Source: Clostridia bacterium (GTDB lineage Bacteria > Bacillota > Clostridia > Oscillospirales > CAG-272). From it: a stretch of 5,178 nt of DNA. Location: NCBI GenBank assembly GCA_017629925.1, contig JAGBWH010000216.1, positions 1 to 5,178 of the forward strand, given 5' to 3'. The notes under the pieces were generated by a model that was not told the origin of the DNA, ran no database searches, and saw only the letters and a program-made list of their open reading frames with translations. Shown one piece after another: positions 1 through 5,178 of the stretch (the first letter of the stretch is position 1; every line of letters begins with the position of its first letter). The position numbers and the translations under genes are program-made.

Positions 1-324
1 GACAATCGAAGAAAAGACGCGCAAATTGGCGGAAAGGAGTTGTAGTCTTGTTTGCCCTTCTTTTTGCGCCGCCCCTGCAGCAATAACGATAATGGAAGCA
101 TCCGCAAGGTCAGGATATCCACCTGCCTTGATGGTCACGGGAGAAAGGAACGGCACGCCGTGGGACAGGTCCATTGCCTCCCCTTCTGCTCTCTTTTCAT
201 CAAGGTCTATCAAAACGATATCCGAAAAAAGCCCTGACATCGTATAGGTGTAGGCAATCGTTGCACCTACGTTTCCGCAGCCAATAATGGCGCATTTGCG
301 ATGGTTGATTTTGCTTTGTGGCAT
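1..324 (-). CDS. ldh: L-lactate dehydrogenase, N-terminal 108 residues (cut by window edge)
   Basis: Reduces pyruvate to L-lactate with NADH in the cytoplasm, regenerating NAD+ during fermentation. The visible part is the Rossmann NAD-binding domain. A GCGNVG dinucleotide loop lies at residues 15-20, and an acidic residue (D40 in VLIDLDEKRAEGEAMDLSHG) ends the second strand. The active-site loop is AQKEGQTR (86-93). Q87 sits where lactate dehydrogenases carry the specificity glutamine (malate dehydrogenases have arginine), and R93 matches the mobile-loop catalytic arginine. The family is usually about 310-320 residues, so roughly two thirds, including the catalytic histidine, lies outside the window. 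The ATG at 324 is preceded by AAGAGG at a normal distance. The gene lies about 150 bases downstream of the aminotransferase on the same strand. I find no convincing promoter in that gap, so co-transcription is possible. Family call is firm; lactate rather than malate rests mainly on Q87. Confidence 0.92.
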   Translation of the reverse strand, partial: MPQSKINHRKCAIIGCGNVGATIAYTYTMSGLFSDIVLIDLDEKRAEGEAMDLSHGVPFLSPVTIKAGGYPDLADASIIVIAAGAAQKEGQTRLQLLSANLRVFSSIV

Positions 325-353
325 GATATTTACCTCTTATTTTTTCTATTTAT

Positions 354-414
354 TGTGTGAGAAATAGTGTCTTCTATGCATAGATATTGTCGCTTGGCAT
401 GCAAAACTCACACA
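354..414 (-). promoter_or_regulatory. Inverted repeats in the ldh leader (possible operator or RNA structure)
   Basis: A perfect 8-base inverted repeat, TGTGTGAG (354-361) and CTCACACA (407-414), encloses a perfect 12-base palindrome, TCTATGCATAGA (373-384). It also encloses a second TGCAT/ATGCA pairing (377-381 with 399-403). The set lies just upstream of the ldh ribosome binding site. It could be a binding site or a nested leader hairpin. It does not match the TTGTGA-N6-TCACAA type expected for the redox repressor Rex, so no regulator is named. Confidence 0.3.
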
Positions 415-451
415 GATAGCAAGAAGGGGCTTGCGCACATGGTCAATCACT

Positions 452-468
452 ATTTTTCGAGGAAAAAT
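452..468 (-). terminator. Weak A/T hairpin just after the aminotransferase stop
   Basis: A 7-bp stem (ATTTTTC / GAAAAAT) with a 3-base loop begins six bases after the aminotransferase stop codon. The stem is almost all A-T and no proper U tract follows it. It is therefore at best a leaky terminator or an RNA 3' end, which fits read-through into ldh. Confidence 0.2.
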
Positions 469-473
469 GAAAA

Positions 474-1763
474 TCAAAACGCTCTTTTTTGCAGTAATTT
501 TTCCAGCGTTGCCAATTTTGTTGCACAGGCGAGCACTTGTCCTGCCTTTACCAATTCTTCGTCGACGGGATAGGTGGGCGCAAGTCGCAAATTGCGGTCG
601 CGGGGATCTATGCCATAGGGGAACGTTGCACCCGCAGGGGTGAGTATGACACCTGCCATTTGACAAAGCTCGCAGGTGCGTTTGGCGCAACCGTCCATGG
701 TGTTCATGCTGATAAAGTATCCGCCGCGCGGGTTCGTCCACTCGGCAATGCCCTTGTCGCCCAATTCTTTTTGAAGGACATCGTAGAGAATTCTGAATTT
801 CCTGAGCACAATCTTGGCGTGCTTTTTCATATGCGCGCGGGTGGTCTCTGCATCCTTCAAAAAGAGCAGGTGACGAAGTTGGTTGATTTTATCATAACCA
901 ATGGTACGTACCGCCTGAATGGGGCGCATGATATTGATATTATTGATGCTCATTGCCATCATCGCAACGGCGGCACCCGCATAGGTGACCTTAGAGAAGG
1001 ATGTGTAATAAAAAATGCGGTCTTCGGTGCCGTATTTTTCTGCCTCTGAGAAAATATCAAGCAGTTTGTCGCCATCCGCATCAAGATCGTGGATGGAATA
1101 GGCATTGTCCCACATGATGATAAAATCAGGGGCGGCGGTTTTCATTTTTGCCAAACGGCGAACGGTCTCGTCGCTGTAAGTCACGCCTGTGGGGTTGGCA
1201 TACATCGGCACGCACCAAATGCCCTTAATGGTGGGATCTTCTGCCACAAGTCGCTCGACGGTATCCATATCAGGACCTGTGTCGGTCATATCCACCGTGA
1301 TGAGTTCAAAGCCAAATCTTTGGGTAATGGCAAAATGGCGATCGTAGCCGGGGGCTGGGCAGATAAATTTCCGTTTTTCTTCAAAGCACCAAGGGCGAGG
1401 AGACGGGGCAAGCCCGAAAATCATGGCGCGAGAAATGGTATCGTACATCAACGCCAAAGAAGAATTCCCCGCCACCAGTATTTGCGCCTCCGGCACACCC
1501 GTCAGTTCCGAAAACAGACGGCGCATTTGAGGAAGTCCTTCATAGAGACCATAGTTTCGGCAGTCAATACCTTCTTCTGTGATGCAATCTTCTCCCGTGA
1601 GGGGAGCGGAAAGCATCCCTTCGCTTAAATCGAGTTGCTCCACGCTGGGTTTGCCTCTGGATAGGTCAAGCTGTAGGTTTTGTGCCATGAGGGCGGAGAA
1701 TTTCGCGCGCTCTTTTTCATATTCGTTTTCCAGCGCAATGCCGGACATCGTTAAATAAGACAT
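474..1763 (-). CDS. PLP-dependent aminotransferase, aspartate aminotransferase subgroup Ic type
   Basis: Fold-type I aminotransferase of 429 residues, probably moving the amino group between aspartate (or a similar amino acid) and 2-oxoglutarate in the cytoplasm. The N-terminal DLSRGKPSVEQLDLS (33-47) is the signature I associate with the family containing the Corynebacterium AspT enzyme. Other landmarks are NPTG at 190-193, DNAY at 219-222 (aspartate to the PLP ring nitrogen, tyrosine to its hydroxyl), the Schiff-base lysine K258 in TSFSKVT, and the substrate carboxylate arginine R393 in NLRLAP. The reading frame is open further upstream, but that extension crosses the promoter. The ATG at 1763 has AAAAGGA five bases away and begins MSYLTMSGIA. 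The gene is divergent from proS and followed by ldh on the same strand. Substrate specificity cannot be read from sequence; an alanine or broad-range role is possible. Confidence 0.9.
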   Translation of the reverse strand: MSYLTMSGIALENEYEKERAKFSALMAQNLQLDLSRGKPSVEQLDLSEGMLSAPLTGEDCITEEGIDCRNYGLYEGLPQMRRLFSELTGVPEAQILVAGNSSLALMYDTISRAMIFGLAPSPRPWCFEEKRKFICPAPGYDRHFAITQRFGFELITVDMTDTGPDMDTVERLVAEDPTIKGIWCVPMYANPTGVTYSDETVRRLAKMKTAAPDFIIMWDNAYSIHDLDADGDKLLDIFSEAEKYGTEDRIFYYTSFSKVTYAGAAVAMMAMSINNINIMRPIQAVRTIGYDKINQLRHLLFLKDAETTRAHMKKHAKIVLRKFRILYDVLQKELGDKGIAEWTNPRGGYFISMNTMDGCAKRTCELCQMAGVILTPAGATFPYGIDPRDRNLRLAPTYPVDEELVKAGQVLACATKLATLEKLLQKRAF

Positions 1764-1768
1764 GATAT

Positions 1769-1775
1769 TCCTTTT
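1769..1775 (-). promoter_or_regulatory. Ribosome binding site fixing the aminotransferase start
   Basis: AAAAGGA on the minus strand lies five bases before the ATG at 1763. This, with a promoter whose predicted transcript starts near 1815, rules out the much longer open frame reaching back into proS. Confidence 0.8.
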
Positions 1776-1821
1776 CAGTTTCCGCTGTGTGCGGTTTTTA
1801 GAGATACACAAACACATTGCT

Positions 1822-1850
1822 ATTATAGCAACAATCGTCTGATTTTTCAA
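1822..1850 (-). promoter_or_regulatory. Sigma-A type promoter of the aminotransferase gene
   Basis: On the minus strand, TTGAAA (1845-1850) and TATAAT (1822-1827) are separated by exactly 17 bases, and a TG one base upstream makes an extended -10. Transcription should start near 1815, giving a leader of about 50 bases. The -10 box sits inside the palindrome TTGCTATAATAGCAA (1817-1831), a possible repressor site. Confidence 0.85.
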
Positions 1851-1913
1851 GATAAAAATGATACTTTTTCTGTTTATGGTGGGTTTCCATGGCAGAAAGT
1901 TGCCTTTTTTATA

Positions 1914-1942
1914 TTGACAATAAAGGTCTTTTCTATTATAAT
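1914..1942 (+). promoter_or_regulatory. Perfect-consensus sigma-A promoter of proS
   Basis: TTGACA (1914-1919), a 17-base spacer and TATAAT (1937-1942) match the housekeeping consensus at all twelve positions. A T/A-rich run just upstream could act as an UP element. The start should fall near 1949, giving a leader of about 35 bases. That is too short for a T-box, so the usual tRNA-sensing control of Firmicutes synthetase genes is absent here. Confidence 0.9.
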
Positions 1943-1968
1943 ATGCTTTGTAGATTACTTTGTTATAT

Positions 1969-1973
1969 AGGAG
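1969..1973 (+). promoter_or_regulatory. Ribosome binding site of proS
   Basis: AGGAG is followed ten bases later by the ATG at 1984. A TTG at 1960 in the same frame lies upstream of this site and has no Shine-Dalgarno of its own, so 1984 is the better start. Confidence 0.8.
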
Positions 1974-1983
1974 AAAAAAAGAA

Positions 1984-3423
1984 ATGGCTGAAGGTAGCAA
2001 AAAATTTGTTGAACAAATTACCGACAGAGATACAGACTTTGCCCAATGGTACACAGATATTGTCAAAAAAGCAGACCTCATTGACTATTCAAGCGTCAAG
2101 GGGTGCATGATCATTCGCCCCTACGGCTATGCCATTTGGGAAAACATTCAAAGATTGCTTGACACGCGTTTTAAGGCAACAGGTCACCAAAACGTGTATA
2201 TGCCTATGTTCATTCCCGAATCCTTGCTCCAAAAAGAGAAAGATCACGTGGAAGGCTTTGCGCCTGAGGTGGCATGGGTAACTATGGGTGGTAGCGAAAA
2301 ACTCACAGAAAAGCTTTGCGTTCGTCCTACCTCCGAAACCCTGTTTTGCGAGCATTATGCGAATATCATTCGCTCATACAGAGACCTGCCCAAACTCTAT
2401 AACCAATGGTGCAGCGTTGTTCGTTGGGAAAAAACCACTCGTCCCTTCCTGCGCAGTCGCGAATTCTTGTGGCAAGAAGGACACACCATGCACGCTACCG
2501 CCAAGGAAGCCAAAGAAGAAACCATTCGTATGCTCGATATTTATGCAGATTTCTTCGAAAACGACCTCGGTATGCCTGTGGTGAGAGGTCAAAAAACAGA
2601 AAAAGAGAAATTTGCAGGTGCCGTGGCAACCTACACGGTTGAAGCCTTGATGCACGATGGCAAAGCACTCCAAGGTGGTACGAGCCACTATTTCGGTGAT
2701 GGATTTGCGCGTGCTTTCGATATTCAATATCTTGACCGTGACAACACCCTCAAATATCCTCACCAAACCTCTTGGGGCGTATCTACCCGTATTATTGGCG
2801 GTATCATCATGACGCATGGTGACGATAGCGGTTTGGTATTGCCTCCTGCCGTTGCCCCCATTCAAGTGATCGTCATTCCCGTGCAACAGCACAAAGCCGG
2901 TGTCATGGAAGCCGCAGAAGATATCCGCGCAAGACTTGCCGTGAAATTCAGAGCCGATGCCGACTATACCGACAATTCACCCGGTTGGAAGTTTAGCGAG
3001 TGCGAAATGAAGGGTATTCCTCTTCGTGTGGAAATCGGCCCCAGAGACATAGAAGCAGGTCAATGCGTGATCGTTCGTCGCGACAATAGAGAAAAGATCG
3101 TCACTCCTCTCGCTGACCTTGAAAGAGTGGTGGAAGAACAACTAAAAGACATCACCAAATCTCTCTTTGAAAAAGCATTGCAAAACAGAGAAAACCGCAC
3201 CGAAAACGCCCACACGATGGAAGAACTCATCGAGATTGCTTCCACAAAATCAGGCTATATCAGAGCCATGTGGTGCGGAGACCGCGCGTGCGAAGAAACA
3301 CTAAAAGAAAAGGCAGACGTGACGTCTCGCTGTATTCCTTTCGGTCAAGCCCCCATCGGAGATACTTGTGTGTGCTGCGGCAAACCCGCCACAAAACTTG
3401 TATTCTGGGGCAAAGCATATTGA
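1984..3423 (+). CDS. proS: Prolyl-tRNA synthetase, type 3 (archaeal/eukaryote-like)
   Basis: Charges tRNA-Pro with proline using ATP in the cytoplasm; a class II synthetase of 479 residues. The RPTSET loop (114-119) binds proline, motif 2 includes RWE (147-149) and the [16 protein letters not shown] stretch (155-170), and GGTSHYFG lies at 231-238. Motif 3 is GVSTRIIGG (265-273), with R269 the expected ATP-binding arginine. The anticodon-binding domain starts around 292. The C-terminal domain carries C431, C436, C462 and C465, spaced as a four-cysteine zinc site, and the chain ends in GKAY. A terminal tyrosine reaching back to the active site is known for this type. There is no editing insertion between motifs 2 and 3, and the length matches type 3 rather than the longer bacterial type. 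The gene looks monocistronic, with its own strong promoter and terminators. Confidence 0.97.
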   Translation: MAEGSKKFVEQITDRDTDFAQWYTDIVKKADLIDYSSVKGCMIIRPYGYAIWENIQRLLDTRFKATGHQNVYMPMFIPESLLQKEKDHVEGFAPEVAWVTMGGSEKLTEKLCVRPTSETLFCEHYANIIRSYRDLPKLYNQWCSVVRWEKTTRPFLRSREFLWQEGHTMHATAKEAKEETIRMLDIYADFFENDLGMPVVRGQKTEKEKFAGAVATYTVEALMHDGKALQGGTSHYFGDGFARAFDIQYLDRDNTLKYPHQTSWGVSTRIIGGIIMTHGDDSGLVLPPAVAPIQVIVIPVQQHKAGVMEAAEDIRARLAVKFRADADYTDNSPGWKFSECEMKGIPLRVEIGPRDIEAGQCVIVRRDNREKIVTPLADLERVVEEQLKDITKSLFEKALQNRENRTENAHTMEELIEIASTKSGYIRAMWCGDRACEETLKEKADVTSRCIPFGQAPIGDTCVCCGKPATKLVFWGKAY

Positions 3424-3448
3424 TAGAAAACGAAAATTCGTTTTTATC
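3422..3448 (+). terminator. A/T-rich hairpin immediately after proS
   Basis: Starting within the proS stop codon, AAAACGA pairs with TCGTTTT, and after one bulged G the outer GATA pairs with TATC, giving about 11 bp in all. A short, interrupted T run follows. It is weak on its own and probably a 3'-end stabiliser or first-stage terminator ahead of the stronger hairpin 30 bases on. Confidence 0.4.
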
Positions 3449-3465
3449 TTTTCCTCTATTTTTAC

Positions 3466-3516
3466 CAAAAAAACGAGGGGGTTTCCTAAAAAACAGGAAA
3501 TCCCCTTTATTTTTTT
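3466..3516 (+). terminator. Strong intrinsic terminator of proS, likely bidirectional
   Basis: AGGGGGTTTCCT (3476-3487) pairs with AGGAAATCCCCT (3495-3506) with one G-U pair and a seven-base A-rich loop. A long T tract follows, to 3516. A run of seven A's just before the stem (3467-3473) becomes a U tract on the other strand, so the hairpin can also stop transcripts arriving from the right. Confidence 0.9.
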
Positions 3517-3526
3517 CGCATTCAAA

Positions 3527-3564
3527 GAGAAAAAGAAAGGCCTTGCACAGATATTGTGCAAGGC
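3527..3564 (-). terminator. Intrinsic terminator of the TerB-like gene
   Basis: A perfect 10-bp stem, GCCTTGCACA (3540-3549) with TGTGCAAGGC (3555-3564), has a 5-base loop. Read on the minus strand it is followed by TTTCTTTTTC. It lies 17 bases after the stop of the gene ending at 3582, as expected for its terminator. Confidence 0.88.
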
Positions 3565-3581
3565 TTTTCGATGTAAGCAAA

Positions 3582-4001
3582 TTAGCCAATCAACTTGGTG
3601 ATGAAAGCAACTTCTTCACGAGAAATGGTTTCATCAACTGCGAGGAATGCAGTGCAGAAGGTCAGCAGAGTTGCTTTGAGATCATCGGGGCAAGAGTCGA
3701 TAACTTGGTCAACCAAGTTGATGCTTTCGTCGTTGTAGCTGGATTGAACAGCGTCACGAGCGGTAGCATAGTCGATATTGCCGATGAGGTCGCACAGGAA
3801 TTTGTATTCCAGTTCGGTGAATTTGCCGTCAACTGCAAGGCTGGTGCAGATGAAGGGGATTACGAGGCCAATGCCTTCGCCGTCGTCAGCGATTTGGTTG
3901 AAAACGGGGAGAACGTCGGACAAAGAAGATTGAGCGATGCCGAGCAGTTCGGAGTAATCCATGTTGACAAATTCTTGGAGCAATTCTTTCAAAGATGCCA
4001 T
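3582..4001 (-). CDS. Small acidic helical protein, TerB-like fold
   Basis: A 139-residue cytoplasmic protein with no signal peptide or clear membrane segment. It contains two similar halves: AVDGKFTELEYKFLCDLIG (56-74) and AVDETISREEVAFITKLIG (121-139). Each has a hydrophobic helix, a D-rich turn, an acidic pair and a second helix ending in LIG. This ADG...S..E pattern resembles the TerB (tellurite resistance B) fold, whose acidic turns can bind metal. Genes annotated this way usually have no demonstrated link to tellurite, and no other ter gene is visible here. The ATG at 4001 is preceded by AGAGG nine bases away. It has its own perfect promoter and terminator, so it is a single-gene unit. 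The coding status is firm; the fold is a motif-based inference and the function is unknown. Confidence 0.85.
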   Translation of the reverse strand: MASLKELLQEFVNMDYSELLGIAQSSLSDVLPVFNQIADDGEGIGLVIPFICTSLAVDGKFTELEYKFLCDLIGNIDYATARDAVQSSYNDESINLVDQVIDSCPDDLKATLLTFCTAFLAVDETISREEVAFITKLIG

Positions 4002-4026
4002 TTTTAAGTACCTCTTTCTTTATTTT

Positions 4027-4038
4027 ATAGTTAACTAT
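4027..4038. promoter_or_regulatory. Palindrome at the transcription start of the TerB-like gene
   Basis: ATAGTTAACTAT is a perfect 12-base palindrome covering the predicted start point (about 4036). A second inverted pair, TATGGT (4036-4041) and ACCATA (4071-4076), brackets the promoter core. Either could be an operator; no regulator is recognised. Confidence 0.35.
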
Positions 4039-4042
4039 GGTG

Positions 4043-4071
4043 ATTATAGCACAATATTCCCCATTTGTCAA
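4043..4071 (-). promoter_or_regulatory. Perfect-consensus sigma-A promoter of the TerB-like gene
   Basis: On the minus strand, TTGACA (4066-4071), a 17-base spacer and TATAAT (4043-4048) match consensus throughout, with an extended -10 TG. The leader would be about 35 bases long. Strong expression is expected unless repressed. Confidence 0.9.
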
Positions 4072-4174
4072 CCATAATTTATATGATAAATGCTGGTAAT
4101 TTCAAAAAAAGCGTTCTTTCTTCCCCACTTGCCGTCAATTCTATCGTAAGCATTTTCTTTTTTGGCGAGAGGCG

Positions 4175-4209
4175 TTGACCTTGCTTTTTTTTGCGCTGTA
4201 TGATATACT
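4175..4209 (+). promoter_or_regulatory. Probable promoter(s) of the short-chain dehydrogenase gene
   Basis: Two overlapping readings are possible. TTGACC (4175-4180) with TATGAT (4199-4204) has an 18-base spacer. TTGCTT (4181-4186) with TATACT (4204-4209) has a 17-base spacer and a TG-extended -10. Both would give a leader of about 55-62 bases. It is clearly weaker than the other promoters in the window. Confidence 0.6.
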
Positions 4210-4272
4210 ATAAGAACCCCCTACCTGCCATCACCGCACAAAGGGATAACACAACAGAAAAGAGACAGCTAT

Positions 4273-5037
4273 ATGGAAATCGCCATCATCACAGGAGCAT
4301 CGAGCGGCATTGGACGCTCATTTGCAAAGCAACTGCATCAAAGCGGAGAGGTAGATGAATTTTGGTTTATTGCCCGTGGAAAAACGGCGCTGGATGCCAC
4401 CGCAAGCGAACTTGGCATCAATGCCAAAATCATCACCGCTGACCTATCCACCCCCGCAGGCCTTGCCTCTATCAAGGACGCCTTGGCGCAATACACCCCC
4501 ACCGTACAGTATCTCATCCACTCAGCCGGCAGGGGAGATTTTGGCGCATTTGATGAACTCACCGAGGAGCAAATTTCCACCACCATCGACCTCAATGTCA
4601 AGGCCACGGTTTTGCTCACCAAAATGACCGTCCCCTATATGCCCCATGGCGGTCGCATCATCACGCTCGGTAGTGGCTCGTGCTTTACGCCCCTTCCCTA
4701 TTTTAACACCTACTCTTCGAGCAAAGTGTTCGTTTTGCACTATACCAAATCCCTCAACTTTGAGCTTGAAAAATACGGCATCCGCGCCACTTGTTTTTGC
4801 CCCGGCTGGGTCGACACCCCTCTGCTTGACGGGCTGATGAACACACCAAACCGCCACCCCAAACAATTCAAACCCAAACTCAATGTGGACATGGTGGTCA
4901 AAAAATGCCTTGCGGCAAGCAAAAAAGGCAAAACCATGTGTGTTGTCAACTGGTACACCAAACTGCAACACGTCCTTTTCAAACTTGTCCCCGACCGCCT
5001 GCTCACCAAAACGTGGCTAAACATGCTAACAGAATGA
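4273..5037 (+). CDS. Short-chain dehydrogenase/reductase (classical SDR)
   Basis: A 254-residue NAD(P)-dependent oxidoreductase of the classical SDR size, probably soluble. The cofactor loop is TGASSGIG (7-14). The usual NAG is HSAG (83-86), with serine for asparagine. The catalytic set is N108 (DLNVKA), a serine at 134 or 136 in LGSGSC, and Y147/K151 in YSSSK. PGWVDTPLL (177-185) is the conserved stretch after the sixth strand. R35, soon after the second strand, favours NADPH over NADH, by inference. The C-terminal 30 residues are hydrophobic and basic and may form a lid or a membrane-associating helix. The start ATG is the first in frame and begins directly with the Rossmann strand; its Shine-Dalgarno (AAAAGAGA) is weak. 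Substrate unknown: SDR motifs do not reveal it. A hairpin follows the stop directly, so the gene is monocistronic. Confidence 0.93.
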   Translation: MEIAIITGASSGIGRSFAKQLHQSGEVDEFWFIARGKTALDATASELGINAKIITADLSTPAGLASIKDALAQYTPTVQYLIHSAGRGDFGAFDELTEEQISTTIDLNVKATVLLTKMTVPYMPHGGRIITLGSGSCFTPLPYFNTYSSSKVFVLHYTKSLNFELEKYGIRATCFCPGWVDTPLLDGLMNTPNRHPKQFKPKLNVDMVVKKCLAASKKGKTMCVVNWYTKLQHVLFKLVPDRLLTKTWLNMLTE

Positions 5038-5067
5038 GAAAAAGCACTGCGAAAGCAGTGCTTTTTC
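5038..5067. terminator. Symmetric intrinsic terminator shared by two convergent genes
   Basis: A perfect 13-bp stem, GAAAAAGCACTGC (5038-5050) with GCAGTGCTTTTTC (5055-5067), is closed by a GAAA loop. It starts on the base after the dehydrogenase stop. The A5/T5 flanks give a U tract on either strand, so it works in both directions. Confidence 0.92.
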
Positions 5068-5176
5068 AGTTGTATTCTATTTTGGGGTATTTTTGACATA
5101 TCCCCTTTCTTTTTTGTTCTTCACCTAAATCCATCGACCAACTACCCTTGAGGTAGGGGTTACGATTATTGTTCGT
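5066..5176 (-). CDS. Possible C-terminal end of a minus-strand gene entering from the right edge
   Basis: One minus-strand frame is open from the window edge for 36 codons. It includes NPYLKGSWSMDLGEEQKRKG, ends with PKIEYN, and stops at a TGA (5066-5068) that overlaps the base of the symmetric hairpin. The other two minus frames carry early stops. The stop touching a bidirectional terminator, mirroring the dehydrogenase on the other side, supports a real gene end. The stretch is too short for codon statistics, and I do not recognise the protein. Confidence 0.4.
   Translation of the reverse strand, partial: TNNNRNPYLKGSWSMDLGEEQKRKGICQKYPKIEYN
5084..5105 (+). repeat. Small GGGG/CCCC hairpin with T tract
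   Basis: GGGGTAT pairs with ATATCCCC around one bulged base, and TTTCTTTTTT follows. It could be a back-up terminator behind the dehydrogenase gene, but it falls inside the possible minus-strand coding tail and may be chance. Confidence 0.25.
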
Positions 5177-5178
5177 AA

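Noticed and set aside
537..1628. Long plus-strand open frames across the aminotransferase gene
   Set aside because: They are antisense shadows of a gene with all catalytic motifs intact; no family features or ribosome binding sites.
1782..1794. CCGC/GCGG hairpin in the aminotransferase leader
   Set aside because: Only four pairs; too small to support a riboswitch or attenuator.
1891..1910. GGCA/TGCC mini-hairpin followed by six T's upstream of the proS promoter
   Set aside because: A 4-bp stem is too short for a terminator or T-box antiterminator and lies before the predicted transcript start.
1764..2081. 106-residue N-terminal extension of the aminotransferase frame
   Set aside because: It crosses the aminotransferase promoter and overlaps the start of proS antisense. 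The ATG at 1763 has its own ribosome binding site and the family begins there.
1889..2110. Small plus-strand open frame starting at ATGGCAGAA
   Set aside because: It runs through the proS promoter and ribosome binding site and into proS in another frame, and has no Shine-Dalgarno.
3270..4007. 245-codon plus-strand frame spanning the end of proS and the TerB-like gene
   Set aside because: It runs through two strong terminators and is antisense to a gene with a perfect promoter; the translation has no recognisable domain.
4077..4174. A/T-rich stretch between the two divergent promoters, checked for a small RNA or ORF
   Set aside because: No stable hairpin, ribosome binding site or open frame of note; only A and T runs.

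Overview
The window looks like chromosomal DNA from a low-to-mid GC Gram-positive bacterium of the Clostridia/Firmicutes type. This rests on textbook sigma-A promoters, A/G-rich Shine-Dalgarno sites, U-tailed intrinsic terminators, a bacterial L-lactate dehydrogenase, and a short archaeal/eukaryote-type (type 3) prolyl-tRNA synthetase with a zinc tail, a form common in Clostridia. UGA is used as a stop, so the code is the standard bacterial one. The exact taxon cannot be fixed from the sequence alone.

Layout from left to right. At the left edge is the N-terminal third of L-lactate dehydrogenase (minus strand, cut by the window edge). Next is a complete PLP-dependent aminotransferase of the aspartate aminotransferase Ic type (474-1763, minus). 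A divergent intergenic region of about 220 bases carries one near-consensus promoter for each direction. Prolyl-tRNA synthetase follows (1984-3423, plus). A convergent intergenic region holds two or three terminator hairpins. Next is a 139-residue acidic, helical protein resembling the TerB fold (3582-4001, minus), with its own perfect-consensus promoter. A second divergent gap leads to a short-chain dehydrogenase/reductase (4273-5037, plus). That gene ends on a strong symmetric hairpin, which also seems to serve a minus-strand gene entering from the right edge.

The genes do not form one pathway. They read as housekeeping metabolism: pyruvate reduction, amino-acid transamination, tRNA charging and a generic NAD(P)H oxidoreductase, plus one small protein of unknown role. 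Strands alternate and most genes appear to be single transcription units. The exception is the minus-strand aminotransferase-ldh pair: I find no good promoter and only a weak hairpin between them, so ldh may be partly co-transcribed.

I see no mobile element, CRISPR array, tRNA, rRNA or clear novel system. The points most worth a second look are the regulatory palindromes at three start regions, the TerB-like gene behind a perfect promoter, and the shared terminator at the right end.
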